36,882 nucleotides of DNA. Source: an uncultured Calothrix sp. (GTDB lineage: Bacteria; Cyanobacteriota; Cyanobacteriia; Cyanobacteriales; Nostocaceae). Both the position numbers and the translations under genes were made by a program. Shown here one piece after another: positions 1-6,924 of this stretch. The notes under the pieces were generated by a model. That model was not told the origin of the DNA, searched no databases, and worked only from the letters and a program-made list of their open reading frames with translations. Position 1 is the stretch's first letter. Every line of letters starts with the position of its first letter. The stretch is taken from the NCBI GenBank assembly GCA_937973965.1, contig CALJJQ010000052.1, positions 1 to 36,882 on the forward strand. Reading direction: 5' to 3'.

Positions 1-118
1 GGCTGTAACCGTTGATTATTCTAGTTTCATTTATTGCAAAGTACAAGATAATCGATATAACAGCTACTATCTCTACTATAAAATATAGAAAAATCCAGGC
101 ATATCTAGTGTAACGACA

Positions 119-706
119 ATGCAGAGTCAAGTCACAACACGACGCTTTACCCCAGAGGAATACCATCGTTTAATTGAACTGGGTTTTTTCCCGGAAAATG
201 AGCGTGTTGAACTGATTAGGGGTGAGTTAATACCGATGGTAGCGAAAGGAACAGCACATACAACTTGTTGTCGCAACCTATTGCGAGAACTCAGTCGATT
301 AGTTTTCGGTAAAGCTGAACTACAATGTCAAGACCCAATCCAACTACCTTTCGGTAGCGAACCGGAACCTGATTTTGCGATTGTTCGTTCTCCTGCGGAT
401 AATTATTTATCAGCACATCCGACACCAAAAGATATTTTCTTAGTGATTGAAATTGCTGATTCTTCGTTAAATTATGACCGCGATGTCAAGATACCTTTAT
501 ATGCGGAAGCAGAAATTAATCACTATTGGATATTTAATTTGATTTTGAATCAGCTAGAAGTTTATACTGAACCTTTCCAAGATGAGCAAAATAATTTTGG
601 CTATCATGCCAAACGTATTTTTCTCCCTAATCAGTCAGTGGAGTTACCTTTAGAATCGTCACCAGTATTGGAGTTGAAATCGATTTTTCCCCGGAAATTA
701 GCTTAG
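119..706 (+). CDS. Uma2 family (DUF820) PD-(D/E)XK nuclease-like protein
   Basis: A 195-residue protein of the Uma2/DUF820 family, which is greatly expanded in cyanobacteria and has a restriction-endonuclease-like fold. The sequence shows the family opening 'RRFTPEEYHRLIELGFF', then 'ERVELIRGELIPM', the acidic 'EPEPDFAIVR' near residue 83, 'LVIEIADSSLNYDRDVKIPLYAEA' split around residues 108-131, and 'INHYWIFNL'. The Asp of the PDF motif and the Glu of VIEI are the expected metal-binding residues of the nuclease core, so the site looks intact. Length is normal for the family. It stands alone, with no partner gene visible. Family assignment is secure. The biological role and substrate of Uma2 proteins are poorly known, and nuclease activity is inferred from the fold. 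Confidence 0.9.
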   Translation: MQSQVTTRRFTPEEYHRLIELGFFPENERVELIRGELIPMVAKGTAHTTCCRNLLRELSRLVFGKAELQCQDPIQLPFGSEPEPDFAIVRSPADNYLSAHPTPKDIFLVIEIADSSLNYDRDVKIPLYAEAEINHYWIFNLILNQLEVYTEPFQDEQNNFGYHAKRIFLPNQSVELPLESSPVLELKSIFPRKLA

Positions 707-838
707 AGGATGTTAATGATGTTAATAAAGTCGAGCTAAGATAGGGTATTTTGTATAAGTGCGGAAAAAGCTGACCGTCTGTTTGGTGCAGAAGTAGTCT
801 ATACCCCTATACTTGTTTCCGCTTATCACACCAATAAT

Positions 839-891
839 GCGAGGGGGTCGGGAAATCGCTGAAAGACTATTTTTTCCGTTGACCCCCTCGC
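839..891. repeat. Perfect 11-bp inverted repeat GCGAGGGGGTC / GACCCCCTCGC
   Basis: The arms are at 839-849 and 881-891, separated by 31 bases. The GC-rich arms stand out from the AT-rich surroundings and would form a strong hairpin on either strand. There is no T-tract on either side, so it does not look like a simple terminator. A third GACCCCCT occurs at 960, as part of an imperfect direct repeat. Confidence 0.6.
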
Positions 892-1008
892 CGCCTTGCT
901 GTGTAAGGGTTTGAAGGATTTTTCTCATGGATTTTTACTGCTTCGACGACAATTTTTTAGACCCCCTGGCAATCCGCCTCTGGACACCTTGCTGTATCAG
1001 GGTTTAAA
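881..1008. repeat. Imperfect direct repeat, two copies
   Basis: Both copies contain ACCCCCT followed by CCTTGCTGTRT and AGGGTTT. Copy 1 runs from about 881 to 913 and copy 2 from about 960 to 1008. Copy 2 carries about 15 extra bases between the two conserved blocks. The spacing of about 80-95 bp and the partial conservation do not make a CRISPR array. A small structured RNA, an old mobile-element end or a CRISPR leader remnant are possible. Confidence 0.45.
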
Positions 1009-1240
1009 ATCAAAGGGTCTCCTCTTATGAGGGGAAATAATTGATTGGAAACTGGAAACACAGTAGATATTACTTGGTTTGCTACTGAGGGGGAAAATGC
1101 GATCGCGGTTGTTGATTGCTGAGTTTGCTTCCCTCTACTGTGTCCTATTGTATCCTGTCTCCCTAATCTCGCGTTTTCCTATAAAAAAGATTTTAATTTA
1201 CAATATATAAGGAAATTGTAACAAAATGTAAGGTTGATTC

Positions 1241-2128
1241 ATGGCGGATCAGTTAATTCGCGCAACTGCGGTAGACGGTGGGATTCGTGTGGTGGGAGCA
1301 ATTACCACTAGGTTGACGGAAGAAGCACGACAGCGCCATCAAATGTCCTATGTAGCCACTGCGGCTTTAGGTCGAACAATGACGGCTGGTTTGTTAATGG
1401 CTTCCAGCATGAAGCGAGCTGGTTCAAGGATTAATCTACGTATTCGCGGAGATGGTCCATTAGGGGGTATTTTAGTCGATGCTGGGCTTGATGGGACAGT
1501 ACGAGGTTATGTTGGCAACCCCCAGGTGGAATTACCTCCCAATGCCAAAGGTAAGTTAGATGTGGGAGGTGCGGTTGGTAATGGGTTTTTATATGTTGTC
1601 CGTGATATTGGTTACGGCTATCCCTATTCCAGTACTGTGGAGCTAGTATCGGGGGAAATAGGCGATGATATTGCCCATTATCTAGTGACTTCCGAGCAAA
1701 CTCCTTCGGCTTTGATGGTGGGGGTATTTGTGGATAAAACCGGTGTGACAGCTGCGGGTGGTTTATTGGTTCAGGTTTTACCAAAGGCTGCAAGGGATGA
1801 GTCTCTGATTGAACTGTTAGAATCGCGTATTGCTTCCCTGTCAGGGTTTACCTCCCTGCTACGAGCAGGCAAAACTTTAAACGATATTTTCCAGGATTTA
1901 CTGGCTGATCTGGGATTATTTATTTTCCCAGAAACCCAAATTTTGCGTTTTTACTGCGGTTGTTCCTTTGACCGGGTGTTAGGAGCATTAAAATTGCTGG
2001 GTACAGATGAGCTTCAAGATATGATTGTCAAAGATAACGGTGCAGAAGCTACCTGTGAGTTTTGTGGCGAGGTTTACAACGCTAGTCGCGAACATTTGAC
2101 ACAGTTAATTGAGGAATTACAAACATGA
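1241..2128 (+). CDS. hslO: Hsp33 redox-regulated chaperone
   Basis: Hsp33 is a cytosolic holdase chaperone switched on by oxidative unfolding; it binds unfolding proteins during peroxide or bleach stress. The 295-residue length is typical. The N-terminal domain shows 'MADQLIRATAVDGGIRV', 'TAALGRTMTAGLLMASSMK' and 'RIRGDGPLGGILVDA'. The redox switch near the C-terminus has both cysteine pairs, C-x-C in 'FYCGCSF' (about residues 239 and 241) and C-x-x-C in 'CEFCGEVY' (about residues 272 and 275), the four Zn(II) ligands that form disulfides on activation. The ATG at 1241 gives the standard N-terminus. It is transcribed on its own; the next gene starts 200 bases downstream. Confidence 0.97.
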   Translation: MADQLIRATAVDGGIRVVGAITTRLTEEARQRHQMSYVATAALGRTMTAGLLMASSMKRAGSRINLRIRGDGPLGGILVDAGLDGTVRGYVGNPQVELPPNAKGKLDVGGAVGNGFLYVVRDIGYGYPYSSTVELVSGEIGDDIAHYLVTSEQTPSALMVGVFVDKTGVTAAGGLLVQVLPKAARDESLIELLESRIASLSGFTSLLRAGKTLNDIFQDLLADLGLFIFPETQILRFYCGCSFDRVLGALKLLGTDELQDMIVKDNGAEATCEFCGEVYNASREHLTQLIEELQT

Positions 2129-2328
2129 TTTTCCGGAAAAACAGCAATGTATAAATTGGCACTGTAATTTCCAGAGTATTTCATGGTATTTAACGACATA
2201 ATAGGGGAGTGAACTAGATTTTTGCGGATAAAAGGGTGTAGGATGGCAAATCTAAGGGTGTGAGTTCAGAATAGAGATTCAAAACAGAAAATTATTAGCG
2301 ATAATCTTTGATAATTTTGGTGTGAGAG

Positions 2329-4377
2329 ATGACAGAGCGGGATATTCCAGAAAATTGGTCGTCAGGTAAGAAGTTACGTTCAGATCAGCAGTTTAAGTTA
2401 TCCCGACAGCAACAACCGATCGATCAAGGTGGGATAAAATCCCGAAGTATGACTTCAAAATCAAAATCTGTGAAGCAGCAAAACAAACCGATTTCCGAAG
2501 ACTTGACTATTGACCAGTCATCTTCTTCCGAGCATGTTGCCGATGCGGGTAGTTGGAAATTACCAGGCTGGACAAAAAGTTGGGTATTGTGGACTGGGTT
2601 ACTAGCCTTTGTGCCGGGAACAGTTGCCTTTTTAGCGATGGCGATGCTGTTGAAACTGCCAAGCGCTCCCAATTGTCCGTCTGTTTTTTGGCCGTTAGCT
2701 AGTGCTGCGGTGCGGTTGCACTGTGCGGAATTAGCTGCATCCAAGCAGAATGTGGATAGTTTATTACAAGCGATCGCTCTAGTTAAGGATTTACCGGAAA
2801 ATCATCCATTACGCAGCCAAATTGATGGTTATGTTGAGGAATGGTCAAAGAGGGTTTTGGAGATTGCCGATGGCACATTCCAAGCCGGAAAATTAGAAGA
2901 AGCGATCGCCATTGCGAAACGAATTCCCAGTGATGTTTCTGCCTATAAGTTGGTGGAAGATAAAATTGCTAATTGGCAGTCAATTTGGGCAAAGGGTGAG
3001 GAGATATTCAAAGAAGCCGAAGACCACATGCGGGAGCAACGTTGGCATCAAGCTTTCATGACCGCAGCTAGGTTACAACGGATTAATAATAGCTTCTGGG
3101 AAACTACGAAATACGAAGAGTTAACCAAGTTAATTACCCTAGCTCGGGAAGACGGGGAAAAACTGGCTCAAGCCAGAGGATTAGCGAGAAATGGTTCTGT
3201 AGATAGTTTACTCAAAGCGATCAAATTGGCTGAATCCATCACCAGCAGTAGCTATGTGTATCCCAAAGCCCAGGAAGCCATTCCCGAATTCGGGCGTAGA
3301 ATGTTAGATTTGGCACAACGGCGACTGGATAGTCGGGATGCGGATGAGGCAATTAGTATTGCCCAACAGATACCCTTAACTGCTAAATTACAAGCAGAAA
3401 CGGAAGATTTCATTGCTATTGCCGAAGCCCAAAGAAACGCCTGGTTAGGAACAATTTCTGGATTAGAAGCCGCGATCGCCCAAGCTCAACGCATCGACCC
3501 TTCCCGTCCAGTGTATCAAAAAGCTCAGGAACTAGCTTCTCGATGGCAGATAGAAATCGGTGATGTCACCAGGTTAGATCGGGCACGAATGTTGGCCAGT
3601 CAGGGTACAATTAGTGACTTAGGTGCGGCGATCGCCGAAGCCCAATTAATCCCCAGCAGTAATCCCCGGGGACGGGAAGCTCGACAAGAAATCAATCGCT
3701 GGTCTGCCCAGATTCAAACCATCGAAGACCGTCCTTTCCTCGACCGAGCCGAACAGTTAGCCCTCGCAGAAGATATTAACTCCCTGCAACAGGCGATCGC
3801 GGAAGCTAGTCAAATTAGACGCGGACGAGCATTGTATCCAGAAGCACGTAAAAAAATCTCCGCCTGGACAGCCACCATTCAACGTATTCAAGATCAACCA
3901 ATCCTGGAACGCGCTCGTTCCCTAGCAGCAAATGGCAACCTGGGAGCCGCCATCGAGACAATCCGATCAATTAGTCAGGGACGTTCCCTATCCGGGGAAG
4001 CTCGTAACGATATTGAGACCTGGCAAGAGGAACTCACGGCACAACAAAACTGGAAAAACGCCAGAGATACAGCCCTCAGAGGTACACCAGAAGCCCTCGC
4101 AGAGGCAATTCGTATTGCCCAACGCATCCCCCGACGCAACTTCCTCCGTAACGAAGCGAATCCGGCAATAGATCAGTGGAGTCAGCAAATTCTCGATATT
4201 GCTCGTGGACAATCCCAATCAAGTATTACCCGTGCAATTGAAACAGCCCGTTTAATTCCCCGGGGAACCTCCGCTCACGGTTTAGCTAGACAGCAAATCC
4301 GCGAATGGGAAAATTTCCTCAATCCCCCCCAACCCCAACCCACCGAAGAACCGATAGTACCTCCCAGACCATTTTAA
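2329..4377 (+). CDS. Single-pass membrane protein with about ten helical repeats
   Basis: A 682-residue protein of unknown function. Residues 1-80 are polar and low in complexity. A hydrophobic segment follows at about 86-108 ('WVLWTGLLAFVPGTVAFLAM'). The rest is a string of 45-55-residue helical repeats with the approximate pattern AIAxAxxIP...A...I..W, ending in a proline-rich tail 'NPPQPQPTEEP'. The repeats look TPR/SEL1-like in being alternating helix pairs but do not match either consensus cleanly. Five HIP1 octamers fall in the same codon phase and encode A-I-A at the start of individual repeats. Similar proteins are known to me only as cyanobacterial hypotheticals. A scaffold at the plasma or thylakoid membrane is an inference only. 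Confidence 0.8.
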   Translation: MTERDIPENWSSGKKLRSDQQFKLSRQQQPIDQGGIKSRSMTSKSKSVKQQNKPISEDLTIDQSSSSEHVADAGSWKLPGWTKSWVLWTGLLAFVPGTVAFLAMAMLLKLPSAPNCPSVFWPLASAAVRLHCAELAASKQNVDSLLQAIALVKDLPENHPLRSQIDGYVEEWSKRVLEIADGTFQAGKLEEAIAIAKRIPSDVSAYKLVEDKIANWQSIWAKGEEIFKEAEDHMREQRWHQAFMTAARLQRINNSFWETTKYEELTKLITLAREDGEKLAQARGLARNGSVDSLLKAIKLAESITSSSYVYPKAQEAIPEFGRRMLDLAQRRLDSRDADEAISIAQQIPLTAKLQAETEDFIAIAEAQRNAWLGTISGLEAAIAQAQRIDPSRPVYQKAQELASRWQIEIGDVTRLDRARMLASQGTISDLGAAIAEAQLIPSSNPRGREARQEINRWSAQIQTIEDRPFLDRAEQLALAEDINSLQQAIAEASQIRRGRALYPEARKKISAWTATIQRIQDQPILERARSLAANGNLGAAIETIRSISQGRSLSGEARNDIETWQEELTAQQNWKNARDTALRGTPEALAEAIRIAQRIPRRNFLRNEANPAIDQWSQQILDIARGQSQSSITRAIETARLIPRGTSAHGLARQQIREWENFLNPPQPQPTEEPIVPPRPF

Positions 4378-4771
4378 ACGGCGGCTACTACCTAGCTTGA
4401 AAATCGGGAGTCGGGAGTCGGGAATAGTACTCCATGTTATTAATTTTTATGGGCAAAAAAAGGCACGTAAGAGCGCTAGTCTACCACAACCCTGCGGGTA
4501 TAGCGCCTTATATTTACCCTTTGCTTCCTAAATGCATTAACTTCCCCGAAAAAAACAGTATAAATTAATACAATTCGAGCGGGGATTAGCCGACATAAGC
4601 GCTGATACAGAATCAGAATCTTACTATATTTTCAGCAAGCCCTACTTACCACTCCCTACTCCCTTTCAACTCCGGAAGTGGGAATCAGCCATTTAATTAA
4701 AAAAAGTTAACAGTTAGCCGTTAACTGTTAACTGTTGCAACATTGTTGCCTAAACAACAACAAAATAGCCA
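4378..4771. other. Convergent intergenic region
   Basis: This 394-bp gap lies between the plus-strand repeat-protein gene and the 3' end of minus-strand prs. It contains a short run of GGGAGTC units (4403-4422), an imperfect hairpin around GCGCTA/TAGCGC (about 4472-4508), and the terminator-like stem at 4705-4733. No coding frame with recognisable content was seen. Confidence 0.5.
4699..4733 (-). terminator. Probable Rho-independent-type terminator of prs
   Basis: A perfect 12-bp stem, AGTTAACAGTTA (4705-4716) with TAACTGTTAACT (4722-4733), encloses the loop GCCGT. Read on the minus strand, the stem is followed by a run of seven T (complement of 4699-4705). It lies 39 bases beyond the prs stop codon. 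The stem is AT-rich, so it would be weaker than a classical terminator. A related near-palindrome occurs at 12359-12382. Confidence 0.5.
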
Positions 4772-5788
4772 CTAACGGAACATACTACTAACAGAATTAT
4801 CCTCGTGGATGCGCCAAATCGTTTCCCCTAATAAGTTAGCCACTGAAAGAACAACTAATTGGGGGAAGCGATCGCTGTCCCGAACGGGAATTGTGTTGGT
4901 GACGATTACCTCCTCAAACACGCCACTAGATAACCTCTCTATTGCGGGGGGAGAAAATACCGCGTGGGTAGCACAAGCATAAACCTGTCGCGCACCCTCT
5001 TCCCGCAGCATTTTCGCACCTTCGGTAATCGTTCCACCGGTGTCAATCATGTCGTCCACCAGCACCGCCGTTTTCCCCTTCACATCACCAATCACATTCA
5101 TGACTTCGGCGACGTTATGGGCTTGACGACGTTTATCTATAATTGCCAGGGGAGCCTCATTTAGCTTTTTCGCGAATGCCCGTGCGCGTGCCACGCCACC
5201 AGTATCCGGAGATACAACGACGATATCCGAAAGGTCTTTGCTCTTAAGATAATCAAGAATGACTGGAGAACCAAATACATGGTCAAGGGGGATATCAAAA
5301 TAACCTTGAATTTGAGCCGAGTGCAAATCCATTGCCAGAATGCGACTGGCTCCCGCTTGGGTAATCAAGTTAGCAACCAACTTGGCTGTGATTGATTCAC
5401 GTCCTGCGGTTTTACGATCCGCACGTGCATAGCCATAGTAAGGTATGACTGCGGTAACTTGCCGTGCTGACGCGCGACGGCACGCGTCAATCATAATCAG
5501 CAGTTCCATCAAATTATCGTTAACAGGATGACAACTTGGCTGGATGAGATATACATCACAACCCCGGATCGATTCCTGAATCTGGATATATAATTCCCCA
5601 TCCGCAAAACGTTTGCGGATCATCGGTCCCAAATCCATTCCCAAATACCGGGCAACTTCTTGAGACAGGGGTAAATTCGCAGAGCCAGAAAATAGCCGTA
5701 AGCGATTATTTTCCGTCACTCCTGTGATGGGAGGTTGCAATTTGAAAGTTGCAGAACTGAGCACAGTAGACCCTCGATGTGCATTCAT
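4772..5788 (-). CDS. prs: Ribose-phosphate pyrophosphokinase (PRPP synthase)
   Basis: This enzyme makes PRPP from ribose 5-phosphate and ATP, feeding purine, pyrimidine, NAD, histidine and tryptophan synthesis. Visible motifs are 'RKRFADGELYIQIQESIRG', the flexible loop 'YGYARADRKTAGRESITAKL', the ATP/metal site 'MDLHSAQIQGYFDIP' and the PRPP-binding loop 'VLVDDMIDTGGT'. The C-terminus 'ETIWRIHEDNSVSSMFR' matches cyanobacterial homologues as I know them. The open frame extends to 5833, but the start is placed at the ATG at 5788 because 'MNAHRGSTVLSSATFK' is the conserved cyanobacterial N-terminus. This gives 338 residues, and the extra 15 upstream residues are unlike homologues. Confidence 0.96.
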   Translation of the reverse strand: MNAHRGSTVLSSATFKLQPPITGVTENNRLRLFSGSANLPLSQEVARYLGMDLGPMIRKRFADGELYIQIQESIRGCDVYLIQPSCHPVNDNLMELLIMIDACRRASARQVTAVIPYYGYARADRKTAGRESITAKLVANLITQAGASRILAMDLHSAQIQGYFDIPLDHVFGSPVILDYLKSKDLSDIVVVSPDTGGVARARAFAKKLNEAPLAIIDKRRQAHNVAEVMNVIGDVKGKTAVLVDDMIDTGGTITEGAKMLREEGARQVYACATHAVFSPPAIERLSSGVFEEVIVTNTIPVRDSDRFPQLVVLSVANLLGETIWRIHEDNSVSSMFR

Positions 5789-6189
5789 GGCAATCTTATC
5801 ATTAGAAATAAGGCTTTCTCGTGGTGAAATCATCTGAAAAATTACGTCACAGTTTTTTTCAACTCTTTGTAAAAGCTGACAAAATCACTTTGCGAAAAGC
5901 AAAAATCCGCACTTTCCAGAACTATTAGCCAAACACCACCGTTTGACAGCTTAACAGACATTTTGTCATGTTCTCAGAATTATTTATCAGACCATCGCCT
6001 CTAGGTTCGCTAAAATAATTTAGTCTCCGATTGAATCGGTGATATTTTTGTCTTTGAAGTCGAAATATCGGTAGATTTTCATTGCCCCCTATCTAATTTA
6101 TAACCAACTACGAATTATTCCTATGAATTTTATGTAGATTTTGATTTTTATGTATAAGTAAAAATACTTACAATAGTAATTTATTATTT

Positions 6190-6358
6190 GAACATAAAGG
6201 GAGTAGGGAGTAGGGAGTGGGGGGTGGGGAATCGGTTGAGAAATAAGCCTTGTTTCCGTGAACATGAAGGGAGTAGGGAATAGATTTAGATATAAGCTTT
6301 GTTGACATGAAAATAAAGGGAGTAGGGAGTAGGTTTAGACATAAGCCTTGTTTACACT
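6190..6358. repeat. Three-copy tandem repeat with GGGAGTAGGG core
   Basis: Units begin at 6190, 6260 and 6309. Each contains GAAMATRAAGGGAGTAGGG and ends with ATAAGCYTTGTT plus a few bases. Unit 1 is longer (70 bp) because of extra GGGAGT/GGGGTG units; units 2 and 3 are about 50 bp. The same GGGAGTAGGG core recurs elsewhere in the window in both orientations (4403, 6471, 10371, 11767), always between genes. Confidence 0.75.
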
Positions 6359-6369
6359 TAGCTGTGTCC

Positions 6370-6469
6370 TAATACCGTTCCGCTCAAATTTTGATACATT
6401 TTCTTCCCCAGTATCCCCTGCTCCCGAAAGTTTCCCGTCAGGTATCAACTCCAAAGTAAAACGGTATTA
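6370..6469. mobile_element. MITE-like element with imperfect 28-bp terminal inverted repeats
   Basis: The outer ends TAATACCGTT (6370-6379) and AACGGTATTA (6460-6469) are perfect 10-bp inverted repeats. The symmetry extends inward: the inner ends TTGATAC and GTATCAA also pair, giving about 18 matches over 28 positions on each side. The whole element is 100 bp with no coding capacity. This fits a small non-autonomous element. No transposase or clear target duplication was seen, so the class is unassigned. Confidence 0.5.
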
Positions 6470-6753
6470 CTACTCCCTACTCCCCACTCCCTAATTTTCA
6501 AGCAAGGGAGCAAAAAAGAAAAAAATAGTAGATAAGAACTATTTTACTGGTGAACTTTTTCCCATCCACAATCTAACGGTATACAGGAAATCGGGAAAAT
6601 AGTTCGCAATACAGATAAACTAGACAAAACTTGTGGTTCTTGATTAAAAGTTTTCCATAGGTTTTTGAGACGAAAACAATTTAGGGGTGCTTATGCCATA
6701 ATCCTCTATGGGGTAGATTGACTAATTGTTCTTTAGTGGTAAAGAGCAAATAT

Positions 6754-6870
6754 ATGAGTGGAACCAAATCCATGAGACCCATAGTGACTTCTGGCTCAAA
6801 TAATCAAAAATCCTCAATTCAATTTCTGAGGTTGATCCACAGGGTCAATCCAAAATCCAAAATTGTCTGA
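6754..6870 (+). CDS. Candidate 38-codon small ORF (unproven)
   Basis: An ATG-to-TGA frame encodes a basic, Ser-rich 38-residue peptide beginning MSGTKSMRPIVTSG and ending NPKSKIV. It lies 54 bases upstream of the kinase gene on the same strand. There is only a weak purine-rich stretch before the ATG. Part of it overlaps the spacer-like AAAATCCAAAATT, which argues against coding. It has no recognised family. Confidence 0.15.
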   Translation: MSGTKSMRPIVTSGSNNQKSSIQFLRLIHRVNPKSKIV

Positions 6871-6924
6871 CAAACCGCACTGCGGAACTTATCAACGACG
6901 GAATGTAAACTTAACCAATTCATC

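Larger units (their letters stand above)
707..1240. other. Intergenic region with structured repeats upstream of hslO
   Basis: This 534-bp gap has no convincing gene. A 68-codon minus-strand frame at 722-928 runs through the repeats and has no recognisable motif. The stretch 839-1008 holds an inverted repeat and an imperfect direct repeat (listed separately). A HIP1 octamer sits near 1098. The last 60 bases before hslO are AT-rich and presumably contain its promoter, but no clear -10/-35 pair was assigned. Confidence 0.5.
5834..6924. other. Long intergenic region between divergent prs and the kinase
   Basis: About 1.1 kb without a confident gene. It holds the prs upstream region, a three-copy tandem repeat (6190-6358), a MITE-like element (6370-6469) and a 38-codon candidate ORF (6754-6870). 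The remainder is AT-rich spacer. The kinase promoter must lie in the last few hundred bases, but no convincing core elements were identified. Confidence 0.5.

Noticed and set aside
722-928. 68-codon minus-strand ORF after the Uma2 gene
   Set aside because: It runs through the inverted and direct repeats and has no family features.
839-1008. CRISPR array
   Set aside because: Only two imperfect units of unequal length, no regular spacers and no cas genes nearby.
4772-5833. Longer prs product starting at 5833
   Set aside because: The 15 extra residues lie before the conserved MNAHRGS start and are not expected in homologues.
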